Of a stretch of DNA of 51,903 nucleotides, positions 15,819 through 26,319 are shown one piece after another. The position numbers and the translations under genes are program-made. The notes beneath the pieces were generated by a model. That model worked only from the letters and a program-made list of their open reading frames with translations, had not been told where the DNA came from and made no database searches. The first letter of the stretch is position 1. Every line of letters starts with the position of its first letter. The DNA is from Hadesarchaea archaeon (lineage in GTDB: Archaea; Hadarchaeota; Hadarchaeia; Hadarchaeales; WYZ-LMO6), in contig JAPDJF010000037.1 of the NCBI GenBank assembly GCA_029259185.1, positions 1 to 51,903 of the forward strand, written 5' to 3'.

Positions 15819-16805
15819 GTGGGAAAGGTCTACCGGGATGAGGATGCTGATCTGAGCTGGGTTCGGGATAAGACCATAGCGGTGATAGGTTACGGTAACC
15901 AAGGCCACGCCCAAGCCAATAATCTGCGCGACTCCGGATGTAACGTCGTGATAGGTGCTAGGGAGGGGCCCAGCTACGAGAGGGCTAGGGCCGATGGTTT
16001 TGAGGTCCTCAGCGTGCCGGAGGCTTCGAAGAAAGGTGATGTGATCCAAGTGCTGATACCCGACGAATATCAAGCTGAGGTCTACCGGGGCTCGATAGAG
16101 CCTCAACTCAGGAAAGGGAAAACCCTCTGCTTCAGCCACGGATTCAACATTCACTTCAAGCAAATAATCCCACCCCCAGAGGTTGACGTGATCATGGTGG
16201 CTCCGAAAGCACCCGGGGCGATGCTCCGTAAGATGTACCAGCGGGGTTCTGGCACCCCTGGACTCGTGGCCGTGGCCCAAGATGCCAGCGGTGACGCGTT
16301 GAAGACCGCGCTGGCGCTGGCGAAGGGGATGGGACTGACTCGAATAGGGGTACTCCAGACAACTTTTAAGGAAGAAACCGAAACGGATCTCTTCGGTGAA
16401 CAAGCGGTGCTCGTGGGGGGAGTATCTGAACTCATAAAAGCTGGATTCGAGACACTCATCGAGGCCGGCTACCAGCCCGAAAACGCTTATTTCGAATGTC
16501 TTCACGAGCTCAAACTCATAGTGGACCTCATTTATGAGGGGGGAATCGAGGGGATGATGGCAGCCGTGAGCAACACGGCCGAGTACGGGGGAAGGACCAG
16601 GGGGCCGAAGCTGATAGGGGATCGAGAGAAAAAAATCATGAAAGAGTTGCTGGCCGATATCCAGAGCGGGAAATTCGCTGAGGAATGGATTTCGGAGACC
16701 AAAAAAGGATTGCCGAACCTCAAGCGGATGAGGAAAGAAGCGAAAGAACATACCATCGAAAGGATCGGGCGCGAGTTGCGAAAGTGGGCGGGAATAGAGG
16801 GGTAA
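15819..16805 (+). CDS. ilvC: Ketol-acid reductoisomerase, class I
   Basis: Isomerises and reduces acetolactate to dihydroxyisovalerate. The 328-residue length is that of the short class I enzyme. GTG 15819 follows a strong AAAGGAGG. Features are the dinucleotide loop [18 protein letters not shown], the cofactor-selecting loop [27 protein letters not shown], and the metal-site acidic residues in [12 protein letters not shown] and [16 protein letters not shown]. Confidence 0.95.
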   Translation: MGKVYRDEDADLSWVRDKTIAVIGYGNQGHAQANNLRDSGCNVVIGAREGPSYERARADGFEVLSVPEASKKGDVIQVLIPDEYQAEVYRGSIEPQLRKGKTLCFSHGFNIHFKQIIPPPEVDVIMVAPKAPGAMLRKMYQRGSGTPGLVAVAQDASGDALKTALALAKGMGLTRIGVLQTTFKEETETDLFGEQAVLVGGVSELIKAGFETLIEAGYQPENAYFECLHELKLIVDLIYEGGIEGMMAAVSNTAEYGGRTRGPKLIGDREKKIMKELLADIQSGKFAEEWISETKKGLPNLKRMRKEAKEHTIERIGRELRKWAGIEG

Positions 16806-16981
16806 TTCAGGATTTCCGAACTTCATCCCTTCACCTAGGGACAAGCCCTTCCTTTAGGGTGGTCGACACTCAGGTTTGGGTTCGGATGTATGTCTATCTC
16901 CCGCTGGTGCGGCCCCCAGATGTGTCACCAAGGTCTCCCTCCCCGACACGAACTCCTGGATCCCGCTTTCCAGCGGTGAAG

Positions 16982-16991
16982 TTAAAAATAA
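16982..16991 (+). promoter_or_regulatory. TATA-like box of ilvD
   Basis: TTAAAAATAA ends 23 bases before ATG 17015. The 209-base gap after ilvC shows no gene, so ilvD-leuCDB probably has its own near-leaderless promoter in addition to any read-through from ilvC. Confidence 0.5.
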
Positions 16992-17014
16992 AGAGGAGAA
17001 ATTTTCCAGACCCC

Positions 17015-18673
17015 ATGAAGCTGAGAAGCAAAGAGGTGGTGGAAGGAATAGAGGGAATGCCCAAGCGAGCACTGCTGAAGGCCTCCGGATACACGGATGC
17101 CGAGCTGAGGCGCCCTCTTGTGGCGATAGCCTCCTCGTGGAACCAGATAGTGCCGGGCCACGTGCACTTAAAGATGCTCGCCCGGGATGTCGCGGAGGGA
17201 ATAAGGAACGCCGGAGGAACCCCGGTGGAGTTCAACACCATCGCGATATGCGATGGGGTGGCGATGGGAACCAAAGGGATGCACTACTCCCTCCCCTCAA
17301 GGGAAGTCATAGCAGATAGTGTTGAGTTGATGCTCGAAGCCCACAGATTTGATGCGGTGGTGGGAATCGCCAGCTGTGACAAGATAGAACCGGGGATGCT
17401 CATGGCGATAGCTCGGGTTGATATCCCCGCCATAATGCTTACAGGCGGGCCCATGCTCCCCGGGGAGTGGAGGGGAAAAAGGATAGATGTGATAAGTGCG
17501 TTCGAGGCCATCGGTGCCCTCAAATCGGGGAGGTTGAAAAAACACGAAGCCCTGGAGATCGAGGAGAGATGTTGTCCGACTCCCGGATCGTGCGCAGGGA
17601 TGTTCACCGCCAACACCATGGCGTGCATCATAGAAGCCCTCGGAATGTCCCTCCCCGGTGTGGCCACCGCCCCAGCGGTGAGTTCGAAGAAGAGGAGGCT
17701 AGCCAGGAAAACCGGCGAACAAGTGATGGAACTCCTGAAACGGGGGATAACTCCCAGCAAAATAATGACGAGGAGCGCCTTCGAGAATGCCGTGGTGGTG
17801 GACATGGCCCTAGGAGGATCAACGAACACCGTACTCCATCTCCCAGCCATAGCTCGCGAGTTGGGGATAAATCTCACCCTTGACACGTTTGACAGATTGA
17901 GCAAGCGAACGCCTCAACTATGTAACCTCAGACCGGGAGGTGAACACATGATGACCGATCTCGATGAAGCGGGGGGTATCCCAGCTCTCATGAAGAGACT
18001 CGGGAAAATGATAAAGGGCACGCCGCTCACGGTCACCGGAAGAACTGTCGCATCCAACCTGAAGATGGTGAAAGTCACTGAAAACGATATCATAAGACCT
18101 CCCACGAGACCGTACAGACGAGGCGGGGGAATAGCTGTCCTCTATGGAACACTGGCGCCAAAGGGGGCCGTGCTGAAGACCGCGGGTATCCCCCAAAAGT
18201 CCCTCCGATTCATCGGAAAGGCGAGGGTCTTCGATCGTGAGGAAGATGCCGTGACGGCGATCCAAGATAGAACCGTGAAAGGGGGGGATGTGGTGGTCAT
18301 AAGGTATGAGGGGCCGAAGGGAGGGCCCGGAATGAGGGAAATGCTCACGGCCACGGCTCTGTTGGCCGGCATGGGTATGACGGCCTCGGTAGCCCTCATC
18401 ACCGATGGAAGGTTTTCGGGGGGAACGCGGGGGATATGTGTGGGACACGTTTCACCCGAAGCTGCCGAGGGTGGGCCGATAGGGGTGGTCAAAGACGGGG
18501 ACGGAATCCTCATCGACGTGAGGCGAGGGAGACTGGATTTACTGGTGAAAGAGACTGAACTCAAAGAAAGGCTAGCAAGGTTCAAACCCAAAAAGAGCCG
18601 TGTTGAGAAAGGATACCTGAAAACGTATGCTGAGCATGCCAGCTCAGCGGCGGAAGGCGCTGTGAGGAGGTAA
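17015..18673 (+). CDS. ilvD: Dihydroxy-acid dehydratase
   Basis: Fe-S dehydratase giving the 2-keto acids of valine and isoleucine. The 552-residue product from ATG 17015 ([14 protein letters not shown]). The frame stays open over 300 bases upstream, but that part shows no family similarity. Cluster cysteines are in [13 protein letters not shown] and [19 protein letters not shown]; further motifs are [19 protein letters not shown] and the C-terminal [20 protein letters not shown]. The leuC gene follows after four bases. Confidence 0.95.
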   Translation: MKLRSKEVVEGIEGMPKRALLKASGYTDAELRRPLVAIASSWNQIVPGHVHLKMLARDVAEGIRNAGGTPVEFNTIAICDGVAMGTKGMHYSLPSREVIADSVELMLEAHRFDAVVGIASCDKIEPGMLMAIARVDIPAIMLTGGPMLPGEWRGKRIDVISAFEAIGALKSGRLKKHEALEIEERCCPTPGSCAGMFTANTMACIIEALGMSLPGVATAPAVSSKKRRLARKTGEQVMELLKRGITPSKIMTRSAFENAVVVDMALGGSTNTVLHLPAIARELGINLTLDTFDRLSKRTPQLCNLRPGGEHMMTDLDEAGGIPALMKRLGKMIKGTPLTVTGRTVASNLKMVKVTENDIIRPPTRPYRRGGGIAVLYGTLAPKGAVLKTAGIPQKSLRFIGKARVFDREEDAVTAIQDRTVKGGDVVVIRYEGPKGGPGMREMLTATALLAGMGMTASVALITDGRFSGGTRGICVGHVSPEAAEGGPIGVVKDGDGILIDVRRGRLDLLVKETELKERLARFKPKKSRVEKGYLKTYAEHASSAAEGAVRR

Positions 18674-18677
18674 GTGG

Positions 18678-19925
18678 ATGGGGATGACGCTGGTCCAGAA
18701 GATCTTGGCCAGGAAAGCTGGTAGGAGAAGAGTCGAGGCTGGGGAAATCGTGGAGGCGAAAGTAGATGTGGTGATGATGCATGACCTCACGGCCCCCATG
18801 GCTATCGAGAGTTTCAAACACATCTCCGATAGGGTGTGGGATCCCAAGCGGATCGTGATGATCCTCGACCACCAGATGCCGGCGGACTCGATAGACATCG
18901 CAAAAGATCACGCGATGATGCGCGAGTTCGCGACCGAGCAAGGGATAGAGAATTTTTTTTCAGAAGGGGTCTGCCACCAAGTGTTACCTGAAAAAGGATT
19001 CGCACTACCGGGATTCCTCATCGCCGGCGCGGATTCCCACACGTGCACCTACGGGGCCCTGGGGTGTTTTGCCACAGGGGTTGGCTCCACCGACATGGCA
19101 GCAGTTCTGGCATCGGGGAAACTGTGGTTCAGGGTACCCGAGACGATCAAAGTCGAACTGAGAGGAAAATTGAAACGGAGGGTCACCCCCAAGGATGTGA
19201 TCCTCCACATCATCGGAGACATAGGTGTGGACGGAGCCACATACGATGCCGTGGAATTCGTCGGAAAAGGTGTTCGCGACATGAGTGTTGGGGGAAGGAT
19301 GACCATGTGCAACATGGGGGTCGAGATGGGGGCGAAGACCGCCGTGGTACCTCCCGATGTCAAAACCAGGAGATACTTGAGGGGGAGGGCGAGGATGCCA
19401 TTCGAGGAGGTTCGAAGCGACCCGGATGCAGAGTACAAGGAAGAAAGGGTTTACGACCTCTCAGGACTTGAGCCCCAAGTCGCTTGCCCTCATAGTGTGG
19501 GAAACGTGCGACCCGTCCGTGAAATCCAGAACGTGGAGATCGACCAAGCATTCCTGGGAAGTTGTACGAATGGCAGGGTGGAGGACCTCGCGGAAGCGGT
19601 GAGGATCTTGAAGGGAAAAAAAATTCATCCCGATGTCCGGATGATCGTTGTCCCAGCGTCCCGCGAGACCTACCTCCAAGCCCTCAAGCTGGGAATAATC
19701 GAGAGACTCGTCGATGCGGGAGCGATCGTAGGGGCACCGAACTGTGGGGCATGCATGGGGAGTTACATCGGAGTACTCGGTCCCGGGGAGGTATGCGTCT
19801 CGTCCTCTAATCGGAACTTCAAAGGTAGGATGGGGAGCCCGGAGGCCGAGATATACCTGGCCTCCCCCGCAACCGTGGCAGCATCGGCCCTGAGGGGGGA
19901 GTTGACCGACCCGAGGGATGTGTGA
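18678..19925 (+). CDS. leuC: 3-isopropylmalate dehydratase large subunit
   Basis: Aconitase-type enzyme of leucine synthesis; with leuD it isomerises 2- to 3-isopropylmalate. The 415-residue protein has GADSHTCTYGALGCFATGVG (first cluster cysteine region), QAFLGSCTNGRVEDL and the paired cysteines in GAPNCGACMGSYIGVL. The archaeal two-subunit family includes homoaconitases with broad substrates, but leuB and ilv neighbours favour the leucine role. ATG 18678 or 18684 can start it. The stop overlaps the leuD start. Confidence 0.92.
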   Translation: MGMTLVQKILARKAGRRRVEAGEIVEAKVDVVMMHDLTAPMAIESFKHISDRVWDPKRIVMILDHQMPADSIDIAKDHAMMREFATEQGIENFFSEGVCHQVLPEKGFALPGFLIAGADSHTCTYGALGCFATGVGSTDMAAVLASGKLWFRVPETIKVELRGKLKRRVTPKDVILHIIGDIGVDGATYDAVEFVGKGVRDMSVGGRMTMCNMGVEMGAKTAVVPPDVKTRRYLRGRARMPFEEVRSDPDAEYKEERVYDLSGLEPQVACPHSVGNVRPVREIQNVEIDQAFLGSCTNGRVEDLAEAVRILKGKKIHPDVRMIVVPASRETYLQALKLGIIERLVDAGAIVGAPNCGACMGSYIGVLGPGEVCVSSSNRNFKGRMGSPEAEIYLASPATVAASALRGELTDPRDV

Positions 19926-20416
19926 TGGCGAGGGTGTGGATCTTCGGAGACGATGTTTCCACGGACGACATCATAGCGGGAAGGTATTTGGTGAGTAGGA
20001 CCCCTGAGGAACTGGGAAAACACGTGATGGAGAACTTGGATCCAGAATTCGCCTCCAAGGTGGGGAAAGGAGATGTCATCGTGGCCGGGAAGAACTTCGG
20101 GTGCGGGTCGAGTCGGGAACAAGCACCGGTAGCGCTGAAGGGGGCTGGAATCGGTGCGATCATAGCCGAGTCATTCGCCAGGATATTTTACAGGAACTCC
20201 GTCAATCAAGGGCTACCCGTGTTGATCTGCAAGGGGGTGAGATCTAGATTCAGAGAAGGCGACGAGGTGGAGTACGACCTGGAGAGGGGGATCGTCAAGA
20301 ACCTCACGAGCGGGGAAGAAATTCAGGCCGAACCCCTTCCCGCTTTCATCATTTCCATCCTGCGGGCTGGAGGGCTCATCCCCTACTTGAAATCCAAGTC
20401 GGGTCAACGTCTTTAG
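19925..20416 (+). CDS. leuD: 3-isopropylmalate dehydratase small subunit
   Basis: The 163-residue swivel domain that completes LeuC. It has the opening [20 protein letters not shown], the [14 protein letters not shown] core and [23 protein letters not shown] 19922 or ATG 19925 can start it, overlapping the leuC stop. In this family the loop near residues 25-30 sets substrate choice; here it reads [10 protein letters not shown]. Confidence 0.92.
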   Translation: MARVWIFGDDVSTDDIIAGRYLVSRTPEELGKHVMENLDPEFASKVGKGDVIVAGKNFGCGSSREQAPVALKGAGIGAIIAESFARIFYRNSVNQGLPVLICKGVRSRFREGDEVEYDLERGIVKNLTSGEEIQAEPLPAFIISILRAGGLIPYLKSKSGQRL

Positions 20417-20445
20417 CCTCCCCGCTGAATGATTTTGGGGATGTG

Positions 20446-21576
20446 ATGAGGCACAAAGTAGCGGTGATCCCGGGGGACGGAGTCGGTCCCGAGGTAGTGC
20501 GTGAGGGGATGAAAGTACTCAAGGCCACCATGGAGACCACTAATGGACTCGATCTCGTGTTCGAAGAGTTCCCATATGGGGGGGAGTACTACCTGAAAAC
20601 GGGTAGACTGATATCGGAAGACGAACTGGAGGAACTCTCGGAATTCGATGCGATATACTTGGGGGCGGTAGGGGACCCGAGGGTCCCACCCGGGATTTTG
20701 GAGAAAGGGGTCCTGCTGGCGATAAGATTTCACTTCGACCAATACGTGAACCTACGCCCAGTCAAGCTTTACCCGGGAGTTCCCTGCCCCCTCAAGGGGA
20801 AAAAACCCGAAGACATCGATTTCTACGTGGTGAGGGAGAACACGGAGGATTTCTATATAGATATGGGGGGAAGGGCTGGCAAACGTGTGGAGGCCGAGCA
20901 CCAGCTCAAGCGTGAGCTATATCGAACGAAGTTCGGTCTGGACATCGAGGTGAGTGGGGATGAGATAGCATACCAGATAGGAGTTATGAGCAGGAAGGGG
21001 GCAGAGCGCGTGATAAAATACGCCTTCGAACTCGCCCGTGCAGAAAATAGAAAGCGTGTAACGGCTGTGGACAAGGCGAACGTGTTGACCCACATCTACG
21101 GCCTTTGGCGTGAAGCCTTTGAGGAAGTGGCAAGAGGATACCCTGACATCGAAACCGAGTTCGCTTTCATCGACGCGATCACGATGTGGATCGTGAAGAA
21201 TCCGGAGTGGTATGAAGTCGTGGTCACCCCTAACATGTTCGGAGACATAATAACCGATTTGGGTGCAATGATCCAAGGCGGGATGGGCTTGGCCCCGGGA
21301 GGCAATATTAATCCCGGGGGAGTCAGTATGTTTGAGCCTATCCATGGCTCTGCTCCAAAACACGCGGGGAAAAACGTGGCGAACCCCATAGCGTCGATCT
21401 TGGCTGGGAAGATGATGCTCGAGGAACTCGGAGAGCGTGAAGCGGCGGCCAAGATCGAAAAAGCTGTGAAGGAGATCCTGAGAGAGGGGAAGTTGCGGAC
21501 CTACGACTTGGGGGGAAAATCGAAGACCTCCGAAGTAGGCGATGCCATAGCGAATAAGATAAGGAGGATGGAATGA
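20446..21576 (+). CDS. leuB: 3-isopropylmalate dehydrogenase (isocitrate/isopropylmalate family)
   Basis: NAD-dependent oxidative decarboxylation of 3-isopropylmalate. The 376-residue protein has [14 protein letters not shown], the metal-site aspartates in [19 protein letters not shown], and [19 protein letters not shown]. The substrate loop reads [15 protein letters not shown], closer to isocitrate-type ENTE loops than to bacterial LeuB, as in several archaeal LeuB proteins; homoisocitrate or threo-isocitrate oxidation is an alternative. The leuCD neighbours favour leucine. ATG 20446 or GTG 20443; its stop overlaps the argH start by ATGA. No leuA is in the window. Confidence 0.85.
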   Translation: MRHKVAVIPGDGVGPEVVREGMKVLKATMETTNGLDLVFEEFPYGGEYYLKTGRLISEDELEELSEFDAIYLGAVGDPRVPPGILEKGVLLAIRFHFDQYVNLRPVKLYPGVPCPLKGKKPEDIDFYVVRENTEDFYIDMGGRAGKRVEAEHQLKRELYRTKFGLDIEVSGDEIAYQIGVMSRKGAERVIKYAFELARAENRKRVTAVDKANVLTHIYGLWREAFEEVARGYPDIETEFAFIDAITMWIVKNPEWYEVVVTPNMFGDIITDLGAMIQGGMGLAPGGNINPGGVSMFEPIHGSAPKHAGKNVANPIASILAGKMMLEELGEREAAAKIEKAVKEILREGKLRTYDLGGKSKTSEVGDAIANKIRRME

Positions 21577-23087
21577 CCGGAACCGCTGAAGGAATCTACA
21601 GGGGCAGGGTGTCGAAGGGGCTGAGCGAGAGGGCTAAGAAGTTCGTCTCTTCAATCAATGTGGATGGGGGGATCTTAGAAGATGACCTTGACGGGACGGA
21701 AGCTCACGAGTTGATGCTGTATGAGCAAGGCATTCTCTCGAGGGAGGAACTAAGCAAGATCCTCACAGCCCTGGAGAAAATCAGGGAGGAGCACAAGAAA
21801 GGGAAAATCAAGCTCGATCCCAAGTTCGAGGATGTGCACGAGTTCGTGGAGTCAAAAGTGATAAGCGAGGTGGGGGTGGAAATCGGTGGAAAGATCCACA
21901 CCGGAAGATCGAGAAACGATCAAGTCGCACTTGACATAAGGATGAGACTACGGAGGGAGTTGAACGAGCTGTCCTCTTCCCTCCTGAGACTGATCGAGAC
22001 CATCTTGAAACTAGCCGAGCGCAACATCGAAACTCCCATGCCGCTGTTCACCCACATCCAGCACGCCCAGATCGGAACTTTCGGGCACTACCTCCTCGCC
22101 CAAGTGGATATCCTGATGAGAGACTTCGATAGGTTAGATGAATGCTACTGCAGGGTAAACTTGAGCCCGCTTGGAGGATGTGCGATAGGCGGGTCGAGCT
22201 TCGAGCTCGACAGGAAGAGGACGGCTGATATCCTCGGGTTCGATGGTGTGGTCGAGAACTCACTCGACGCCGTGAGTTCCAGGGATGTGGTACTCGAAGC
22301 TGCCGCGATCATCAGCATCCTCATGGCGGATCTTAGCAGGATGGCAGAAGACCTTATCCTCTGGTCCACTCCGGAGTTCGGATACATCGAGCTCTCTGAC
22401 GAGTACTCCTCCACTTCCAGTGCCATGCCCCAGAAGAAAAACCCCTGTACCCTCGAGCTGATCAGGGGAAAGACGGGGGGGGTCTACGGGAGTTTGTTCT
22501 CCTTACTGACCACGATGAAAGGACTCGCAAGCGGGTACAACCGCGACTTACAAGAAACCAAACCCCCCATTTGGAGGTGTGTGGATGAAGCCAAGGGTTG
22601 TGTGGATGTCCTGGAGGGGGTAATAGGAACAATGCTGGTACGGCGTGAGAGAATGCTCGGCGTGTCCTCGGAGAGTTATGCCCTCGCATGGGATCTCGCC
22701 GAGGGTCTTGTGAAGGAAACGGGGCTCTCGTTCAGAGAATCCCACGCGGTTGTGGGGGAGGTCGTGAAGGACGCCCTGTCGTCCGGACTCACCGTGAGAG
22801 AGATCACGGGTGAACTCATCGAAGCGGCGGCGGAAAAGGTGTTGGGGAAGAAGATAAAAGTGGACCAGCGGGTGGTCAACACGTACCTAGATCCCATCTC
22901 ATCCCTCAAGCAGAGGAAAACCCTAGGTAGCCCCTCCCCCGAAGAAGTCTCAAGGATGCTCAAGCGGAGGAGAGGTGAGCTGAAAGAGCGTGAGGGGAAA
23001 CTCAACAAGCGGGTGAAGAAGGTGGAGAAAGCTAGGGGAGAACTTGAGAAGAAGGTAAAAGGTTATATATCGGGGCGGGGAAGGTGA
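21573..23087 (+). CDS. argH: Argininosuccinate lyase
   Basis: Splits argininosuccinate into arginine and fumarate. The 504-residue protein has [20 protein letters not shown], the [20 protein letters not shown] motif, the [15 protein letters not shown] segment and the catalytic serine loop [11 protein letters not shown] (fumarase-superfamily signature GSSxMPxKxN with the first Gly as Thr). The last 50 residues are a Lys/Arg-rich coiled coil ([18 protein letters not shown]...), longer than usual. Its start overlaps leuB by four bases; a second argG begins just after it. Confidence 0.93.
   Translation: MTGTAEGIYRGRVSKGLSERAKKFVSSINVDGGILEDDLDGTEAHELMLYEQGILSREELSKILTALEKIREEHKKGKIKLDPKFEDVHEFVESKVISEVGVEIGGKIHTGRSRNDQVALDIRMRLRRELNELSSSLLRLIETILKLAERNIETPMPLFTHIQHAQIGTFGHYLLAQVDILMRDFDRLDECYCRVNLSPLGGCAIGGSSFELDRKRTADILGFDGVVENSLDAVSSRDVVLEAAAIISILMADLSRMAEDLILWSTPEFGYIELSDEYSSTSSAMPQKKNPCTLELIRGKTGGVYGSLFSLLTTMKGLASGYNRDLQETKPPIWRCVDEAKGCVDVLEGVIGTMLVRRERMLGVSSESYALAWDLAEGLVKETGLSFRESHAVVGEVVKDALSSGLTVREITGELIEAAAEKVLGKKIKVDQRVVNTYLDPISSLKQRKTLGSPSPEEVSRMLKRRRGELKEREGKLNKRVKKVEKARGELEKKVKGYISGRGR
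23062..23070 (+). promoter_or_regulatory. TATA-like box inside the 3' end of argH
   Basis: GTTATATAT lies 23-31 bases before ATG 23093 of the second argG, within argH coding sequence. It could give that gene its own transcript independent of the leu-arg operon. Confidence 0.35.
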
Positions 23088-23092
23088 GGAAA

Positions 23093-24274
23093 ATGGCTGG
23101 GAAAAAAGTGGCGTTGGCGTACTCAGGCGGTTTGGACTCAACCCTCATCATCGCCCTCCTCCGAGAGCGGTACGGGTATGATGAGGTTATCCCAGTCCTG
23201 GTCGATGTGGGACAAGGGGAGGAAGAAATAAGAATAGCCGAGGAGAGGGCCGCAAAACTCGGGGCAGACATTGAGTTCGTGGATGCGAAGCGGGAGTTCG
23301 TCACCGAATACATTCACCGATGTATAAAAGCCAACGGGAGCTACGAAGGATACCCGGTCGGGACTTCGATGTCGCGCGTGCTGGTAGCCACCAAAGTGGC
23401 AGAGGTGGCGAGCAGGGTGGGCGCCGAGGCTGTGGCTCACGGATGCACGGGTAAGGGTAACGACCAGTTCAGGGTGGAGTCCGTCTTCAGGTACTATCTG
23501 AGGGGAATACGGATAATCGCCCCAGTTAGGGAACTCAATCTCTCCCGTGCCGAGGAGGAAGAAATGCTGAAGAAGTACGGGATAGAGCCGAAGAGACCCA
23601 GAGGCAAGCTCGGGGGGGATGTAAACATGTGGTCCCATTCGATAGGGAGCGGACAGGTGGAGGATCTCGTCTCCCAATTTCCCGAAGATTATATCTGGGT
23701 CGTGCCCCCCGAGCGTGCTCCCGACAAACCCAAAGTCATTTCGATAACCTATGAAAGGGGTGTTCCGGTGGAGGTCGATGGGATCAAGGATCCTGTCGAG
23801 ATGATATTCTACCTGAACGAAATCGGAGGGGAGAACGGGGTGGGGATGATCGATATACTGGAAGACGGCATGCTCGGACTGAAGTCTAGAGAGCTATACG
23901 AGGCCCCGGCTGCGACCATCCTTTTAAATACCCACGCCGATTTGGAACACCTGACGCTGACCAAAGAGCAACTCCGCCTGAAGAGAGAGGTCGATAGATT
24001 ATGGGCTGACTTGGTGTACCACGCAAGCTGGCTCCATCCGCTCAGGAGAGATCTCGATGCGCTCATTGACTCCACCCAAATGGTGGTCAACGGGAGGGTG
24101 GAAGTGGAGCTGTACAAGGGAAACATTCGGATTCTCAAGAGGGAGTCTCCGAATTCACTCTTCCTCCCTGAACTCAGGTCCGTCAAGCAAAAAGGTTTGG
24201 ACCAGCGAGAGGCGGAGGGGATGGTCAAGATATTCTCGTTGCCGTTCCAGATATTCGGAGAGCGTAAGGTCTAA
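23093..24274 (+). CDS. argG: Second argininosuccinate synthase homologue, divergent
   Basis: The 393-residue product starts at ATG 23093, with GGTGAGG five bases before it. It has the ATP loop SGGLDS (residues 11-16) and HGCTGKGNDQFRVE (aspartate site), so the scaffold is intact. The citrulline-site segment differs: where ArgG reads YSIDENLWGRS, this reads LGGDVNMWSHS, so the first conserved serine is Gly174, while Ser183 keeps the second. It is only moderately similar to the copy at 2955. Next to argH it could be the working ArgG for arginine or a paralogue with another substrate; the sequence alone does not decide. Confidence 0.85.
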   Translation: MAGKKVALAYSGGLDSTLIIALLRERYGYDEVIPVLVDVGQGEEEIRIAEERAAKLGADIEFVDAKREFVTEYIHRCIKANGSYEGYPVGTSMSRVLVATKVAEVASRVGAEAVAHGCTGKGNDQFRVESVFRYYLRGIRIIAPVRELNLSRAEEEEMLKKYGIEPKRPRGKLGGDVNMWSHSIGSGQVEDLVSQFPEDYIWVVPPERAPDKPKVISITYERGVPVEVDGIKDPVEMIFYLNEIGGENGVGMIDILEDGMLGLKSRELYEAPAATILLNTHADLEHLTLTKEQLRLKREVDRLWADLVYHASWLHPLRRDLDALIDSTQMVVNGRVEVELYKGNIRILKRESPNSLFLPELRSVKQKGLDQREAEGMVKIFSLPFQIFGERKV

Positions 24275-24304
24275 ATCTAACATGGTAGGAAAAAAGCTGT
24301 ATTC

Positions 24305-25213
24305 ATGATTAAAATACTGGTCACGGATCCGGTTTCAGATGAGTCCATTCAGATGCTGCAGGAGATAGGAGAAGTGGTGCTCAAACCCGGTCTCTCCGAA
24401 AAAGCACTTTGTGAAGAAATAAGGGATTGTGATGTATTGGTGGTCAGGAGCTCCACCAAGGTAACGAGGAACGTCATAAACTCCGGGAAAAAGCTGAAAC
24501 TCATAGCGAGAACCGGAGTTGGGCTGGACAACATCGACGTGAAGGCTGCAGAAGAGCGGGGAATAAAGGTGGTGAACTCTCCAGAGGCATCGAGTGCTTC
24601 GGTGGCCGAATTCGTTCTAGGTCTGATGCTCTGCTGGGTTAGACATATCCCAGAGGCTCACTTCAGCCTAAGGGAAGGGAGGTGGGAGAAGACGAAATTC
24701 ATGGGGAAAGAGTTGAAGGGAAAAACCCTAGGGATAATAGGGGTTGGGAGGATTGGAGGGGAAGTGGCCGTCAGGGGTATAGCGTTAGGCATGAGGGTGC
24801 TAGGCTACGACATCGTGGAAAGAAAAGAGATGGAAGAGAAGGGGGTGAGATACGTGGATTTTCCGACCCTCTTACGCGAGTCTGACTTCGTTACCCTCCA
24901 TGTCCCACTCACCCCCGAGACGAAGCACATGATAAGCAAGCGGGAGATAGAGATGATGAAACCCACCGCCGTGATAATAAACGCTTCAAGGGGAAAGGTG
25001 GTGGACGAACGAGCCTTGATCGATGCCCTCCAGCAGAAAAGGATAGCCGGAGCCTGTCTGGATGTCTTTGAGAGCGAACCCCCAAGGGAAAGTCCGCTAC
25101 TGAAGCTCGACAACGTGATCCTGACCCCCCACATCGGGGCATCCACCGTGGAGGCCCAGAGGAATGCCACAATTATAATAGTCCAGAAGATAAAGGAGAT
25201 GCTCCAACGATGA
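24305..25213 (+). CDS. serA: D-3-phosphoglycerate dehydrogenase, short form
   Basis: NAD-dependent 2-hydroxyacid dehydrogenase, first step of serine synthesis. The 302-residue protein has [14 protein letters not shown] (active-site Arg), the NAD loop [25 protein letters not shown] (Glu) and [12 protein letters not shown] (His). It ends after the catalytic core and has no regulatory ACT domain, which many archaeal SerA proteins carry, so another 2-hydroxyacid dehydrogenase activity is possible. Its stop overlaps the L15e start by ATGA. Confidence 0.85.
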   Translation: MIKILVTDPVSDESIQMLQEIGEVVLKPGLSEKALCEEIRDCDVLVVRSSTKVTRNVINSGKKLKLIARTGVGLDNIDVKAAEERGIKVVNSPEASSASVAEFVLGLMLCWVRHIPEAHFSLREGRWEKTKFMGKELKGKTLGIIGVGRIGGEVAVRGIALGMRVLGYDIVERKEMEEKGVRYVDFPTLLRESDFVTLHVPLTPETKHMISKREIEMMKPTAVIINASRGKVVDERALIDALQQKRIAGACLDVFESEPPRESPLLKLDNVILTPHIGASTVEAQRNATIIIVQKIKEMLQR

Positions 25214-25731
25214 AGATGAAGGGGGCGAAAATGTTCCGATCTGAGGTCGCCAAGATCACGCGCTCTAGGATGAGGGGATGGGGGAGAGGACCGGCGATCG
25301 TTCGTGTCCCCAAGCCCACGAAACCGAGCAGAGCGAGGGCACTCGGGTACAAGGCTAAACAAGGAGTAGTCGTGGTCCGGGTCAGGGTGAGGAAGGGTGG
25401 ACGGAGGAAGCCACGTCCGGTGAGGGGCCGAAAACCCAAGCGAATGGGCGTCACCAAATTCACTCCGGCCAAGAGCCTCCAATGGATAGCCGAGGAGAGA
25501 GCAGCCAGAAAATATCCGAATCTGGAAGTGTTGAATTCCTACCGACTGGGATCCGATGGAAAGCATGAGTATTTTGAAGTCATAATGGTGGACCCCCACC
25601 ATCCGGTGGTGGGAAGTGACCCAGAGCTCTCAAGGATCGGGCTCTGTGGGAGGGGGAGGGTGTATCGGGGGCTCACGATGGCGGGAAAGAAATCTAGGGG
25701 ATTGCTCCGCAAGAGAAAAGGCCACCCCTGA
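25210..25731 (+). CDS. rpl15e: Ribosomal protein L15e (eL15)
   Basis: The 173-residue basic protein has the L15e core [38 protein letters not shown] and [19 protein letters not shown]. Archaeal L15e is usually about 190 residues and begins with a YxYIxxAW segment; here that N-terminus is shortened to [13 protein letters not shown]. It overlaps serA by four bases and starts the translation/RNA block. Confidence 0.93.
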   Translation: MKMKGAKMFRSEVAKITRSRMRGWGRGPAIVRVPKPTKPSRARALGYKAKQGVVVVRVRVRKGGRRKPRPVRGRKPKRMGVTKFTPAKSLQWIAEERAARKYPNLEVLNSYRLGSDGKHEYFEVIMVDPHHPVVGSDPELSRIGLCGRGRVYRGLTMAGKKSRGLLRKRKGHP

Positions 25732-25749
25732 GCCCCTAAGGCTTCTCTC

Positions 25750-25812
25750 ACCCACCGAGCGTGACCCCACCCGGCGGTAGAGTTAAACGCTCAGCATCCA
25801 TCGTTGGTGGGT
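25750..25812 (+). other. Inverted repeats in the leader of the COG1325 gene
   Basis: ACCCACC (25750-25756) pairs with GGTGGGT (25806-25812), and directly inside GAGCG (25757-25761) pairs with CGCTC (25788-25792). The loop contains the TATA-like GTTAAAC. It could be a folded leader or a chance pairing in the gap after L15e. Confidence 0.3.
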
Positions 25813-25838
25813 CAGCCCCCCCAAAGGAAGGGGCTTGC

Positions 25839-26315
25839 ATGGTGATCATCATGTCCGAAGACGCTCAGACCCGCACGAAACTGCCTCTTAGGGAGATCGA
25901 GGTGAGAACGTTCATTCACGCCACTGAAGATGAAGGAAAAATAAGCAGAGCGTTGGAGCTGATCTTGCCGGCTGGAATCGGGGTACGGAGGATGAAGCTC
26001 CAGGGACACTATGGAAATCCAATAGTCCTCCTAGAGGCTAAAATCAGGCAAAAGAAGAAGGTTGAGGAAACCGTCTCAAAATTGCTTTCCAATCTAGAGG
26101 GGGGTGTGAACGCATTCCTCTCGGGGCTTCACCGTAGGATTGACGAGAGGGGCTGGGTATACCTCAGGCTCGACAAACAAGAAGCGTGCCGGGGGAGGCT
26201 CGTGCCTGGGGAGTGGGACGATGTGATCCACTTAAAATTTAGAACCAACGTGTTTCCTCCAGACCTCAAACTCATAACCGAGCGGATTGTAGAATCCCTT
26301 TCACGAGTCCGGTGA
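25839..26315 (+). CDS. COG1325-type RNA-binding protein (predicted exosome-associated)
   Basis: The 158-residue protein of the archaeal COG1325 family begins IEVRTFIHATEDEGKISRAL and has the middle LQGHYGNPIVLLEAKI and C-terminal WVYLRLDKQEACRG. The family is predicted to bind RNA and usually neighbours RNase P and exosome genes, as here. Starts at 25839 (behind GGAAGGGG) or 25851 (behind GGTGATC) are both plausible; the frame upstream of 25839 shows no family similarity. Confidence 0.8.
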   Translation: MVIIMSEDAQTRTKLPLREIEVRTFIHATEDEGKISRALELILPAGIGVRRMKLQGHYGNPIVLLEAKIRQKKKVEETVSKLLSNLEGGVNAFLSGLHRRIDERGWVYLRLDKQEACRGRLVPGEWDDVIHLKFRTNVFPPDLKLITERIVESLSRVR

Positions 26316-26319
26316 TACG

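Noticed and set aside
15729..16844. Long open frame on the minus strand (371 codons) opposite ilvC
   Set aside because: It is the antisense shadow of a fully conserved ilvC, shows no family features and has no promoter of its own.
16685..17014. N-terminal extension of ilvD by 110 codons
   Set aside because: The extension overlaps ilvC, has no similarity to the family, and ATG 17015 gives the normal N-terminus at the right distance from a TATA box.
18953..18960. Run of eight T inside leuC as a possible slippage or frameshift site
   Set aside because: The frame across it encodes continuous LeuC sequence, so no frameshift is needed.
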